NCBI GenBank assembly: GCA_963702555.1
Contig: CAVPCW010000006.1
Coordinates: 310,001 to 374,000, forward strand
Direction of reading: 5' to 3'
DNA from: CAMFLJ01 sp963702555
GTDB lineage: Bacteria; Actinomycetota; Acidimicrobiia; Acidimicrobiales; Acidimicrobilacustridaceae
DNA: 64,000 nt
Shown one piece after another: positions 1-8,290 of this stretch. The notes beneath the pieces were generated by a model. That model was not told the DNA's origin, ran no database searches, and saw nothing but the letters and a program-made list of their open reading frames with translations. Each line of letters begins with the position of its first letter. The stretch's first letter is position 1. The position numbers and the translations under genes are program-made.

Positions 1-1446
1 CCCGATCCGCGTCCCGGCGAGCAGGTGTTCGGCGACGCCGACGTGCGCATGCTCTCCCAGGTCGTCGAGATGATGGCCGACGGCCTCGTCGAGCCCGAGG
101 TCGCCCGGCAGATGACCCGCGTGATCGGGGCTTCCCTCGACCGCATCGCCGCCGCCCAGATCGACGCCGCCGTCCGCCGGGCCGACGAGATCAGCGCCGA
201 GCCGGCCGCCGCCGAGCTCGTCCGTGAGGGCGCCAGGCTCGTGCCCGGTGTCCTCGAGCTGGTGTGGCGCCGGCGCCTCGCCGCCGAGGCCCGTCGGCGC
301 ATGGTGCGCTCCGGCACCGAGGGCGGCGCCCCCGTGTGCGTGGGCTTCGCCGACCTCGTCGGGTTCACGGCGCAGACCCAGCAGCTCGACACCACCGCCC
401 TGGCCGAGGTCGTCGGCCGGTTCGAGACCATCGCCTATGACGTGGTGGGGGAGGAGAGCGGCCGGGTCGTGAAGACCATCGGCGACGAGGTCCTCTTCGT
501 CCACGACGACATCGTCGCCGGCTGCCGCATCGCGCTCGAGCTGGCCCGCCGCTACCGCGAGGACGAAGCCCTCTCCGACGTGCGCGTCGGGCTGGCCTTC
601 GGGCCCGTGCTCGAGCGCGACGGCGACGTCTACGGCCACACGGTCAACGTCGCCAGCCGCATCGTGAGCGTCGCCTATCCCGGCTCGGTCATCGTCTCGG
701 CCGAGGTCCACGACGCCGTGCGCGACCACGACGAGTTCGGCTTCAACTCACTCCGCAGCCACTACCTGAAGGACATCGGCCGCGTCCCCCTGTGGCGCAT
801 GCGGTCGGCCACCGACCCGTTGGAGGGCTCGTTCCGGTCGGCTCGCCGCGACTACGCGGTGCGCCAGCGGGTGCTCGAGGACCGCTGGGACGCGCACCGC
901 GACGCCGCCCGGCAGCGGGCCGAGGGCGTTGTCGAGCAGCTCGACCTCGACGTCGACGAGCTGCCCGGGCGTCTGCCCGACGCCTTCCGCGGCACGGCCA
1001 CCCCCGAGGAGCTCCAGGGCCTGATCGACTCGCCCACCGACGGCGAGATCGACGCGCTGGCCGACGCGGTGCTGGCGGCCGACATCGATCCCGAGGTGCA
1101 GGTCGACATGCTCACCGACCTCGGCCTGGCCAAGGCGATGGCCGAGCTGCGCCTCGACGCCGAACGCAAGGCGAGCGAGGCCGACCGGGAGGCCGAGGAG
1201 GAGCTGCGGCGGATCGAGGAGGAGACCGCGTTCACGGTCAGGGCGATCGAGGACGAGTACCGCGCCCGCATCGCCGAGGTCATCGCCCAGGCGACCGAGG
1301 CATCGCGCAAGGTCGACCAGGACGTGGTCGAGCGCCTGCGCCGCGTGGCCGAGGAGACCGAGAGCAAGGCGGCCCAGGCCGGTCGTGACGCCCGGGCCAA
1401 GGCCCGCCGGGCCGCCCGCAAACGGGCCCGCCGCCGCAACCGCTGA
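1..1446 (+). CDS. Class III adenylate/guanylate cyclase, 5'-truncated
   Basis: Makes a cyclic nucleotide, most likely cAMP, from the NTP. The frame is open from the first base of the window, so the true start lies upstream; 481 codons are visible. A helical N-terminal region (about residues 10-95) precedes the catalytic domain (about 108-240), which shows the metal-binding FADLVGFT, the substrate-contacting KTIGDEVLF and VNVASRI with the transition-state Asn and Arg. No membrane segment is visible. The C-terminus (about 290-480) is highly charged, looks like coiled coil and ends in a strongly basic tail (KARRAARKRARRRNR) that might contact membrane or nucleic acid; that last point is inference. 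It converges on the mannosidase gene with a 13-base gap. Confidence 0.9.
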   Translation, partial: PDPRPGEQVFGDADVRMLSQVVEMMADGLVEPEVARQMTRVIGASLDRIAAAQIDAAVRRADEISAEPAAAELVREGARLVPGVLELVWRRRLAAEARRRMVRSGTEGGAPVCVGFADLVGFTAQTQQLDTTALAEVVGRFETIAYDVVGEESGRVVKTIGDEVLFVHDDIVAGCRIALELARRYREDEALSDVRVGLAFGPVLERDGDVYGHTVNVASRIVSVAYPGSVIVSAEVHDAVRDHDEFGFNSLRSHYLKDIGRVPLWRMRSATDPLEGSFRSARRDYAVRQRVLEDRWDAHRDAARQRAEGVVEQLDLDVDELPGRLPDAFRGTATPEELQGLIDSPTDGEIDALADAVLAADIDPEVQVDMLTDLGLAKAMAELRLDAERKASEADREAEEELRRIEEETAFTVRAIEDEYRARIAEVIAQATEASRKVDQDVVERLRRVAEETESKAAQAGRDARAKARRAARKRARRRNR

Positions 1447-1459
1447 GGCGCTCGGAGGG

Positions 1460-4162
1460 TCAGCCGGCGTCGTCGAGGCGGATGGTCGCGATCTCCCACG
1501 GGCCGAGCGGCATCTCGCCGGAGAAGGGCCCGAGCTCCGCTCCCCGCAGGTCGACCACGGTGCCGGTGCGGCCTTCGATGCGGACCGTCGTCGCCGATCC
1601 GGTCGGCTCGAAGACCCGCACCACGACGTGGCCGCCCTCGCGGAGCACCGCGGAGACCTCGGCGCCCCCGACGCGGAGGGCCGACCCTTCGGTGGGGAGG
1701 TGTCCGCCGCCGGGGGCCCAGGCGGGGAGCAGGGGAAGCGACAACTCGTCGACGAGGGGCAGGGCGACCGACGCCAGTGCCGCCGGCTCCGGCGGCCGGA
1801 GGGCCACGCCGTAGCGCAGGACGTGGCGGCCCTCGAGCTGGGCGCCAGGGGTGGCGACCTCGGGCCCGGCCGGCAGCGGCCGCATCGTCATCGGGCCGTT
1901 CGACAGCATCCCCGTGCAGCGCAGGAGGGTGAGGGCGAGGGCCCCGGCCGACGGCTCGGGGGTCGTGCCGTCGAGGTCGACGAGCTCGTACTCGAGCAGC
2001 CCCTCGTGCACCACGACGAGGCCGCCGGCTCCGACGAACCGGCGTGACGGGTGGGTCGGCAGTGCCCGCTCGGTGGGTCCGCCCTCGGTGACGGTGCCCC
2101 GCTCGACGACGGCGAAGGCGCACTCGGCCTCGGAGGTGGTGGCCCGCTCGGGGAGCGGGAGCCAGGCCCGCAGGCGGTGGTCTCGGCTGCGGTTGTCGAG
2201 CTCGGTCGTCACCGTCACGAGGGGGGAGCCGGCCCTCAGACCGAGGGTGGTGACGACCTCGGTGAGCACCTCGCCCACGCGGCGACCGTCGACGACCGCC
2301 TCGGGCAGGCGAAGCGTCGCCCGCACCTCGACGAGCGCCCGCAGCGGCCCGCGCTCGACGATGCGCACCGCCACCGAGTCGGGCCGGTCGACCACGGGCA
2401 TGGGGTCGAGCGCCGGAGGCGACCAGTTGTAGGTGTCGCCCGCGTCGCCGTCGTCGACGAGCCGGCCCAGCCCCGTCGTGGCCCGGGCTCCGGTGGTGTC
2501 GGCGAGGCCGAAGGTGCCGTCCTCCGCGTCCACCGTGAGGGTGACCACGCCGTTGCCGACGACGACCCCGCCGTCGGCCGTCGGCGTGGCCGTCACCGGA
2601 GCGACGTCGGTCGGGAGCGGCGCAGGCCGCCACCGGGCCCACCCGAGGCCGGCGACCTCGACCCTGGCCAGCACCCGTTGGCTCGGGGGCGCGGTGATCG
2701 TGACGACCGCCGGGCCCTCGGGATCGGCCTCGGCGAGGGTGACCACGTCGGCCTTCAACGAGCCGGCGTAACGGTGGTCGCGGCTCGACGGGTCGTGCTC
2801 GATGGTGATGACGAGCGTGCCGTCGACCCCGACGGAGGCGTCGGCCCGGTGCATGTTCGGGAACTCGTCGAGCGCCCGCTGCACGACCTGGATGCAGTCG
2901 CGTCGGCCCAGCCCCTCGATCACCCTGGTGCCGCCACCGACGGCGAGCTGCTGGGTGCCCTCGGGGGCGACGGCGCCAGGGAGGTCGACCTCCACCAGGC
3001 CCGCCCGGGCCCGGGCCGAGGGGTTCACGATGGTGGGCCCGGGCTCGGCGATCGAGCGGGCCAGGGCGTCGACGGCCCGCTCGACCAGCCCGTCGGCGAT
3101 GTCGGTGGCGTCGGCGTAGCGGGCCAGCACGGCGTCGACGACCTCGTCGACGGAGCAGGCGCAGCTCGAGTCGTGGGCGGCGTCGAGCACGACCTGGCGC
3201 CACGCCCGGTCGAGGAACGCCTGGGGCCACCGGCCGGCCGGGAGGAAGAGCGCGGAGAGGGGCTCGGCCAGGCGCTCGAGCGAGCGCTCGGCGCGGGCCG
3301 CGGCCTGCTTCACGTCGACCCGGTTGGAGGCCACACCCATCAGCAGGTTGGCCCGGGCCCCCGAGCGCAGCTCGCCCCTCCAGCGCGGGAGGCCGTCGAC
3401 GGGTGCCGCCGCCACGTGGTCGGCCAGCCCCCTGATCACCAGCCGGTAGTCGTCCTGGGCGGCGTTGGCCTCGGCCACGAGGCGGGTGAGCTGCGGCTGC
3501 GGCATCAGGTGGTCGGTGCCGTTCATCCAGAGGATCGGCCCGACGAGCATCTCGCCGTGGGTGTCCTCGAACCGGCGGACCATCTCCACCAGCTCGAGAC
3601 CCGTGTCGGGGAGTGAGGCCCCGTTGCCGTAGCCCTCCGGGAGGTACTCGGCCCGCACGGTCGAGCCGTCCGGCGCCTCCCACCAGAACCCGGACCGGTC
3701 GATCGCCGAGGGCACGCCCCGCCAGACCACGGCGTGGGCGAGGCCCGCCCGGCGCAGGATCTGGGGCATCTGGGCGACGTGGCCGAACATGTCGGGCAGG
3801 TACCCGACCTCCATCGCCCCGCCGAAGTCGGCCGCCCGGCGCAGGCCCATCTGGAGGTCGCGGACGATGGTCTCGCCCGACACCAGGAACTCGTCCATGA
3901 GGACGTACCAGGGGCCCATGGAGAGGCGCCCGGCCGCGGCCAGCCGGCGAAGCGCGCCCTCGGCCTCGGGTCGGATCTCGAGGTGGTCGTCGACCACGGC
4001 CATCTGCCCGTCGAGCATGAAGTGGGCGTAGGCCGGGTCGGCCTCGAGGCGGGGGAGCAGGTCGTCGAGCAGGTCGACCAACCGCATCCGGAACCGCTCG
4101 AACGGCCAGTACCACTCGCGGTCCCAGTGGGTGTGGGGCACGATCGAGACGGTCCGCGGCAC
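1460..4162 (-). CDS. Glycoside hydrolase family 38 alpha-mannosidase
   Basis: Hydrolyses alpha-linked mannose from glycans. The 900-residue product has the family length and begins with the GH38 zinc motif HTHWDREWY (residues 10-18). PDMFGH (about 123-128) holds the expected nucleophile Asp, and a second conserved block, WMNGTDHLMPQ, lies near residue 210. Beta-rich C-terminal domains follow. There is no signal peptide, so it is cytoplasmic and probably acts on imported oligosaccharide. The start is GTG. TAGATT lies exactly six bases upstream (4169-4174), so the message is probably leaderless. It is divergent from the rpiB-like gene. Confidence 0.93.
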   Translation of the reverse strand: MPRTVSIVPHTHWDREWYWPFERFRMRLVDLLDDLLPRLEADPAYAHFMLDGQMAVVDDHLEIRPEAEGALRRLAAAGRLSMGPWYVLMDEFLVSGETIVRDLQMGLRRAADFGGAMEVGYLPDMFGHVAQMPQILRRAGLAHAVVWRGVPSAIDRSGFWWEAPDGSTVRAEYLPEGYGNGASLPDTGLELVEMVRRFEDTHGEMLVGPILWMNGTDHLMPQPQLTRLVAEANAAQDDYRLVIRGLADHVAAAPVDGLPRWRGELRSGARANLLMGVASNRVDVKQAAARAERSLERLAEPLSALFLPAGRWPQAFLDRAWRQVVLDAAHDSSCACSVDEVVDAVLARYADATDIADGLVERAVDALARSIAEPGPTIVNPSARARAGLVEVDLPGAVAPEGTQQLAVGGGTRVIEGLGRRDCIQVVQRALDEFPNMHRADASVGVDGTLVITIEHDPSSRDHRYAGSLKADVVTLAEADPEGPAVVTITAPPSQRVLARVEVAGLGWARWRPAPLPTDVAPVTATPTADGGVVVGNGVVTLTVDAEDGTFGLADTTGARATTGLGRLVDDGDAGDTYNWSPPALDPMPVVDRPDSVAVRIVERGPLRALVEVRATLRLPEAVVDGRRVGEVLTEVVTTLGLRAGSPLVTVTTELDNRSRDHRLRAWLPLPERATTSEAECAFAVVERGTVTEGGPTERALPTHPSRRFVGAGGLVVVHEGLLEYELVDLDGTTPEPSAGALALTLLRCTGMLSNGPMTMRPLPAGPEVATPGAQLEGRHVLRYGVALRPPEPAALASVALPLVDELSLPLLPAWAPGGGHLPTEGSALRVGGAEVSAVLREGGHVVVRVFEPTGSATTVRIEGRTGTVVDLRGAELGPFSGEMPLGPWEIATIRLDDAG

Positions 4163-4168
4163 CCGGCC

Positions 4169-4208
4169 AATCTAGGAGGCCCCGCACCGGGCTCGGCCCG
4201 CGTACCGT
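4169..4208. promoter_or_regulatory. Divergent leaderless promoter pair
   Basis: On the minus strand, TAGATT (4169-4174) ends six bases before the GTG of the mannosidase. On the plus strand, TACCGT (4203-4208) ends six bases before the ATG of the rpiB-like gene. With a -10 element at -12 to -7, both transcripts would begin on the first base of the start codon. No Shine-Dalgarno fits between either hexamer and its start. Confidence 0.6.
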
Positions 4209-4214
4209 GCGCCC

Positions 4215-4631
4215 ATGCGCATCGCCTACGGCACCGACGACACCACGGCGGCCACGGAGTCGCTGCGGCTCGACCTCGAGGGCCGGGGCCACGAGGTCCT
4301 GGTCGTCGCCGACGGTGTCGACTGGCCCGACGCCGGACGGGCGGTGGGGGAGGCGGTGGCCTCGGGCCGCGCCGACCGCGGGGTGGTGTGGTGCTGGACC
4401 GGCACGGGCGTCGTGATGGCCGCCACCAAGGTGCCCGGGGTGCGGGCGGCACTGTGCGGCGACGCCGAGACCGCCCGCGGGTCCCGGCGCTGGAACGACG
4501 CCAACGTGGTGGGTCTGTCGCTGCGGCTGACCACCGCGGCCGTGGCGGGGGAGATCGTCGAGGCCTTCCTCACCACCGGGGTCGACGACGGCGAGGACCG
4601 CCTCGTCGACCGCGTCGAGGGAGCTTCCTGA
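4215..4631 (+). CDS. RpiB/LacAB-family sugar-phosphate isomerase
   Basis: Probable ribose-5-phosphate isomerase B or a related aldose-ketose isomerase of the pentose phosphate pathway. The 138-residue product has the family length and layout: N-terminal MRIAYGTDD, the Cys-containing loop WCWTGTG (residues 59-65, usually CGTG-x-G), then ATKVPGVRAALCGD and WNDANVVGLS. In the usual family the last motif is HNDAN; here the His is replaced by Trp, and a Trp also sits inside the Cys loop. The fold assignment is therefore safe but the substrate is not. A leaderless start is indicated by TACCGT six bases before the ATG. Confidence 0.8.
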   Translation: MRIAYGTDDTTAATESLRLDLEGRGHEVLVVADGVDWPDAGRAVGEAVASGRADRGVVWCWTGTGVVMAATKVPGVRAALCGDAETARGSRRWNDANVVGLSLRLTTAAVAGEIVEAFLTTGVDDGEDRLVDRVEGAS

Positions 4632-4734
4632 CACATTGCGTGAGCTCGGGTTTGGGCCGCGGTGCGGGGAGGCCAGCGGCAGGCGCTGGGTTACCGATCG
4701 GTCACCTGGCCTCGCATGTGGCGCGCGTCACGTC

Positions 4735-4799
4735 TACAGTGCGCGTCGAGAGCGGGCACCGGGGGGTGCCCGCGATGGCCGAAGCCCGGAGGCTCAACC
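4735..4799 (+). promoter_or_regulatory. Promoter and stem-loop leader of the solute-binding protein gene
   Basis: TACAGT (4735-4740) is a plausible -10 element. It would give a leader of about 53 bases containing a perfect 9-bp hairpin (4752-4760 with 4765-4773, four-G loop) and a GGAGG ribosome-binding site at 4788-4792, eight bases before the ATG at 4800. Unlike many neighbours, this gene therefore looks leadered, with a conventional ribosome-binding site. Confidence 0.5.
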
Positions 4800-6473
4800 A
4801 TGTCAACCCGTCCCCGGTCCCGACGCTGGGTCCTCGTCACCGCAGTGGTCGCCGTGCTCGGCATCGTGCTCGCGGCATGTGGCGGCGGCTCCGACTCCGG
4901 CAGCGACGGCGGAGGCGGCGAGGCGACGACCGACGTCACCATCGCCGCCACCGGCGACCCGCAGTCGGGTGGCTCGCTGTCGTTCGGCCTCGAGGGCGAG
5001 AGCGACGGCTTCAACCCCACGGTCAACCGCTGGGCGATCTCCGGGATGATGGTGGCCAACGCGGTCTTCGACCCGCTCGCCGCCTACGACGCCAACGGCA
5101 AGGCCCAGCCGTACCTGGCCAAGTCGTTCACGCCCAGCGCCGACTTCAAGACCTGGACCATCGAGCTGCGCCCGGGCATCACCTTCACCAACGGCGAGCC
5201 GCTCGACGGCGCCGCCCTGAAGAAGGACATGGACGCGCTGCGGGCCTCGGCCCTCATCGGCATCGCCGCCGCCAACATCAACGGCACCTCGGTCGACCCG
5301 GCCGACCCGATGAAGGTCATCGTCACCATGACCGACCCGTGGGCCGCCTTCCCGACCATCCTCACCGGCCAGGCCGGCATGGTCGCCGCCCCGGCCCAGC
5401 TCGACGCCACCGGCGAGGCGGCCAGCCGCCAGCCCATCGGCACCGGGCCCTTCATGCAGAAGGAGTGGGTGCCCGACAACCGCTGGGTCGGCACCAAGAA
5501 CCCGAACTACTGGCGCACCGACGACGCCGGCACGAAGCTCCCGTACCTCGACCAGGTCACCTTCAAGCCCATCGTCGACACCCAGAACCGCACCAACGCC
5601 CTCATCAGTGGCGACGTGCAGATGATCCACACCACCGACTGGGCCTCCATCGACCAGATGGAGACGGCGGCCAAGGACGGCCAGGTGCAGGTCGTGCTCG
5701 ACCCGACCGAGTCCGAGGAGACCTTCTTCATCCTCAACACGGTCAAGGCCCCGCTCGACGACGTGCGGGTGCGCCAGGCGCTCGCGCTGTGCACCGACTC
5801 CTCCCAGATCCGCCTGGTCAGCCAGGTCCCCGACGGCTACGAGGCGAACAGCCAGTTCAAGACGGACTCGCCGTGGTACTCCGACGGCGGCTTCCCGGCC
5901 TACGACCCGGCCGCCGGCACCGACCTCATCAACCAGGTGAAGGCCGAGAAGGGTGACATCACCCTCACCCTGGGCACCACCCCGGTGCCCAGCAACACCG
6001 CCATCACCCAGACGGCCGCCCAGCAGTGGGAGCAGTGCGGGGTGAAGGTCAACCTCATCACCACCGAGCAGAGCAAGTTCATCGCCGACATGGCCACCGG
6101 CAACTTCCAGGCCAACCTGACCCGCCAGTTCGGCGAGTCCGACCCCGACCAGGCGTACCACTGGTGGTCCGGCAGCACGGCCACGGGTGCCCTCGCCCTG
6201 AACTTCGCCCGGCTCAACGACCCGCAGATCGACGCGGCCCTGAAGCAGGCCCGTGGGTCCGCCGACCCGGCTGTCCGCACGCAGGCCTACGTCGACCTGG
6301 TCAAGCGCCAGAGCGAGCTCGTGCCCTACATCTGGATCAACCACACCCAGTGGGCCATCGGTGCCGCCAACAGCGTCCGGAACATCTCCAACGTGACGCT
6401 GCCCGACGGCGAGGCCTCGCTGCCCTACCAGGGCGGCAACATGCGCCTGACCCAGACCTGGCTCCAGCCCTAA
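4800..6473 (+). CDS. ABC transporter substrate-binding lipoprotein, family 5 (peptide/nickel type)
   Basis: Extracellular receptor that captures a peptide-like or other solute for an ABC importer. The 557-residue product starts with a basic n-region, a hydrophobic core (VLVTAVVAVLGIVLAAC) and a lipobox LAAC followed by a Gly/Ser linker, so it is membrane-anchored. The mature part has the SBP_bac_5 architecture: an N-terminal region around ADFKTWTIELRPGITFTNG, a mid-domain segment near GTGPFMQKEW, and a C-terminal stretch with PYIWINH. I chose the ATG at 4800 because GGAGG precedes it by eight bases; an upstream in-frame start would have no signal peptide. No permease or ATPase genes lie beside it, so it is an orphan receptor here. 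Confidence 0.92.
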   Translation: MSTRPRSRRWVLVTAVVAVLGIVLAACGGGSDSGSDGGGGEATTDVTIAATGDPQSGGSLSFGLEGESDGFNPTVNRWAISGMMVANAVFDPLAAYDANGKAQPYLAKSFTPSADFKTWTIELRPGITFTNGEPLDGAALKKDMDALRASALIGIAAANINGTSVDPADPMKVIVTMTDPWAAFPTILTGQAGMVAAPAQLDATGEAASRQPIGTGPFMQKEWVPDNRWVGTKNPNYWRTDDAGTKLPYLDQVTFKPIVDTQNRTNALISGDVQMIHTTDWASIDQMETAAKDGQVQVVLDPTESEETFFILNTVKAPLDDVRVRQALALCTDSSQIRLVSQVPDGYEANSQFKTDSPWYSDGGFPAYDPAAGTDLINQVKAEKGDITLTLGTTPVPSNTAITQTAAQQWEQCGVKVNLITTEQSKFIADMATGNFQANLTRQFGESDPDQAYHWWSGSTATGALALNFARLNDPQIDAALKQARGSADPAVRTQAYVDLVKRQSELVPYIWINHTQWAIGAANSVRNISNVTLPDGEASLPYQGGNMRLTQTWLQP

Positions 6474-6781
6474 GGGCTCACCACTTCGGGAACCTGCTGT
6501 GGCCCGGCTCCGGCCGGGCCACAGTCGCGTCCACGGGCCCGGCCGATCGACAGCACCGTGCCGGCGCCCCCGATGGAGAGGATCGAGCCGCTCGACCCGA
6601 TCGACAGGATCGAGCCACTCGACCCGATGGACAGCAGCGACCCCGCTGAGCCGATCGACAGCACCGAGCCGGCCGAGAACAGCGAGCCCACCGAGGCGAA
6701 CGAGAACCCCGACCAGACGCTGAGGGCCGAGCGGTGCGAGCGGATCGAGCGCCAGGAGGTCCGGGCGGGGGTGGCCGTCAT
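6470..6781 (-). CDS. Small Gly/Ser/Ile nonapeptide-repeat protein
   Basis: Function unknown. The 103-residue product has a basic N-terminus with Trp/Phe (SVWSGFSFAS), then four to five tandem nine-residue units of the type GSxGSxLSI (about residues 34-79), ending in a Pro/Gly-rich tail. The strict period with hydrophobic residues at fixed places suggests a membrane-inserting glycine-zipper helix or a short beta-solenoid; that is inference. I recall similar repeat proteins, unnamed, in other actinobacteria. The minus strand is preferred because TACCGT lies exactly six bases before its ATG. Its stop overlaps the stop of the solute-binding gene, and its last codons run through the terminator-like hairpin. 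Confidence 0.6.
   Translation of the reverse strand: MTATPARTSWRSIRSHRSALSVWSGFSFASVGSLFSAGSVLSIGSAGSLLSIGSSGSILSIGSSGSILSIGGAGTVLSIGRARGRDCGPAGAGPQQVPEVVSP
6497..6524. terminator. Perfect 12-bp hairpin after the solute-binding protein gene
   Basis: CTGTGGCCCGGC and its exact reverse complement flank a TCCG loop, 23 bases after the stop codon. There is no U-tract, as is common for terminators in this kind of genome. It also lies inside the 3' end of the opposing repeat-protein gene, so it may act on both transcripts. Confidence 0.6.
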
Positions 6782-6787
6782 GGGGCC

Positions 6788-6809
6788 ACGGTAGCCAGGG
6801 GGCTACCGT
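6788..6809. promoter_or_regulatory. Palindromic divergent -10 pair between the repeat-protein gene and rnhB
   Basis: ACGGTAGCC (6788-6796) and GGCTACCGT (6801-6809) form a perfect 9-bp inverted repeat around AGGG. Each arm contains TACCGT in the outward direction: six bases before the minus-strand ATG at 6781 and seven bases before the plus-strand GTG at 6817. The palindrome is thus both promoters at once, placed back to back. Confidence 0.6.
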
Positions 6810-6816
6810 CGGGCCG

Positions 6817-7515
6817 GTGACGACCGTCGTCAAGCCGCTGCGCTCGGCCCTCCGCTCCAAGTCGCCGTCACTGGCGGCCGAGCGCGAACTGTGGGCGGCC
6901 GGCGACGACGTCGTGGTCGGCGTCGACGAGGTGGGGCGTGGCGCGTGGGCGGGCCCGCTCGTGGTGGGCGCGGCCGTGGTGCCGGCCGACCGGCGCATCT
7001 ACAAGATCCGCGACTCCAAGATGCTCACCGAGCCCGAGCGCGAGGCCATGTTCGACCGGGTGTCGCAGTGGTGCCGGGCGTGGGCCATCGGCATCGCCAC
7101 CCACACCGAGTGCGACGAGCTGGGCATGTCGGCCGCCCAGAAGCTGGCGGCGCGTCGGGCCATCGACGGCCTGGGCCTCACGCCCGATCGCGTGCTGCTC
7201 GACGGCAACTGGGACTTCGTCGGCGGTGGCATCACCCGCACGGTCGTGAAGGGCGACGCCACGTGCGTCTCCATCGCGGCGGCGTCGATCCTCGCCAAGG
7301 TCAGCCGCGACCGCATGATGCGGGCCGAGGCCGAGAACTTCCCCGGCTTCCACTTCCATGCCAACAAGGGCTACCCGTGCCCGAAGCACAAGCTGGCGCT
7401 CGCCGGCATGGGGCCCACGACGATCCACCGGCGCACGTGGGCGTTCATGGACTCGCTGCCCTGGACCGGCATCCGCCGCACGCCGCCCGTCGGGACGCAG
7501 GCCTCGCTGTTCTGA
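6817..7515 (+). CDS. rnhB: Ribonuclease HII
   Basis: Cleaves the RNA strand of RNA-DNA hybrids and removes misincorporated ribonucleotides. The 232-residue product carries all type 2 signatures in order: GVDEVGRG (about 37-44) with the first Asp and Glu, DSK near 66, LLDGNWDF (about 127) with the third acidic residue, KGD, SIAAASILAKVSRDR (about 152-166) and NKGYPCPKH. The N-terminal 30 residues and a short C-terminal tail exceed the minimal domain. The GTG start sits seven bases after TACCGT, so the message is probably leaderless. Confidence 0.96.
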   Translation: MTTVVKPLRSALRSKSPSLAAERELWAAGDDVVVGVDEVGRGAWAGPLVVGAAVVPADRRIYKIRDSKMLTEPEREAMFDRVSQWCRAWAIGIATHTECDELGMSAAQKLAARRAIDGLGLTPDRVLLDGNWDFVGGGITRTVVKGDATCVSIAAASILAKVSRDRMMRAEAENFPGFHFHANKGYPCPKHKLALAGMGPTTIHRRTWAFMDSLPWTGIRRTPPVGTQASLF

Positions 7516-7556
7516 GCCGTCGCGTACCCTGCTCGCATCATCGTCGAGGGGGACAC

Positions 7557-8288
7557 ATGGCAGAGCAGGGGAGTGGCGGCCGACTGGCCGGGAAGGTCGC
7601 GCTGATCACCGGGGCCGCACGCGGCCAGGGCCGGGCCGAGGCCGAGCTGTTCGCTGCCGAGGGCGCAGCGGTCGTCGCCGCCGACGTGCTCGACGTGAGC
7701 GACCTCGACGGTGTGCACCTCGACGTGGCGTCGGCCGAGAGCTGGGCGGCCGCGGTGGCCATCGCCGTCGAGCGCCACGGCCGCATCGACGTGCTGGTCA
7801 ACAACGCCGCCATCTACCCCAAGGGCGGCATCGAGACCGTCACCGAAGCCGAGTACCGGCGGGTGCTCGACATCAACCTCGTGGGCCCGTTCCTCGGCAT
7901 CCAGGCCGTGCTGCCCCACATGGGCGAGGGCGGGTCGATCATCAACATCTCGTCGCTCAACGGCGTGGCCGGGAGCGTCGCCACCGTCGGCTACACCGCC
8001 TCGAAGTTCGGCGTGCGGGGCCTCACCAGGGCGGTGGCCCTCGACCTCGCGCCGAAGGGGATCAGGGTGAACGCGATCCTCCCCGGTGTCATCGACACGC
8101 CGATGATCGCGTCGGCGATCTCCGGGTTCGAGGAGCACATCGGCAACGGCATCCCGATGGGCCGCATGGGTCAGCCCCTCGACGTGGCGTCGGCGGCGCT
8201 CTTCCTGGCCAGCGACGACGCGGGATGGATCACCGGCACCGACCTCATCGTCGACGGCGGGCACTACGCCACGGTCCCGAAGCTCTGA
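7557..8288 (+). CDS. Short-chain dehydrogenase/reductase, classical type
   Basis: NAD(P)-dependent oxidoreductase of unknown substrate, cytoplasmic. The 243-residue Rossmann protein has the cofactor motif TGAARGQG (about 18-25), NNAA near 83, the catalytic Ser in ISSLNG, YTASK (about 146-150) and a C-terminal GTDLIVDGG. Family 3-oxoacyl or hydroxysteroid reductases look alike, so substrate is left open. A -10 candidate, TACCCT at 7525-7530, gives a short leader with GAGGGGG before the ATG. The P450 gene follows after two bases, so the two are almost surely cotranscribed and may act in one pathway. Confidence 0.9.
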   Translation: MAEQGSGGRLAGKVALITGAARGQGRAEAELFAAEGAAVVAADVLDVSDLDGVHLDVASAESWAAAVAIAVERHGRIDVLVNNAAIYPKGGIETVTEAEYRRVLDINLVGPFLGIQAVLPHMGEGGSIINISSLNGVAGSVATVGYTASKFGVRGLTRAVALDLAPKGIRVNAILPGVIDTPMIASAISGFEEHIGNGIPMGRMGQPLDVASAALFLASDDAGWITGTDLIVDGGHYATVPKL

Positions 8289-8290
8289 TC

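Noticed and set aside
2051..3616. 521-codon open frame opposite the mannosidase
   Set aside because: Low-complexity Gly/Arg/His composition, no promoter match and no domain; the opposite strand has a complete GH38 enzyme.
852..4634. Very long open frame opposite and overlapping the cyclase, mannosidase and rpiB genes (1260 codons, minus strand)
   Set aside because: Arg/Pro/Gly-rich with no recognisable domain and antisense or out of frame to clear genes; typical of high-GC DNA.
6558..6794. Plus-strand repeat frame (IEPLDP units) opposite the nonapeptide-repeat gene
   Set aside because: It is the complement of the minus-strand repeats and would start inside them; the minus strand has a -10 at the right distance. 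Not fully excluded.
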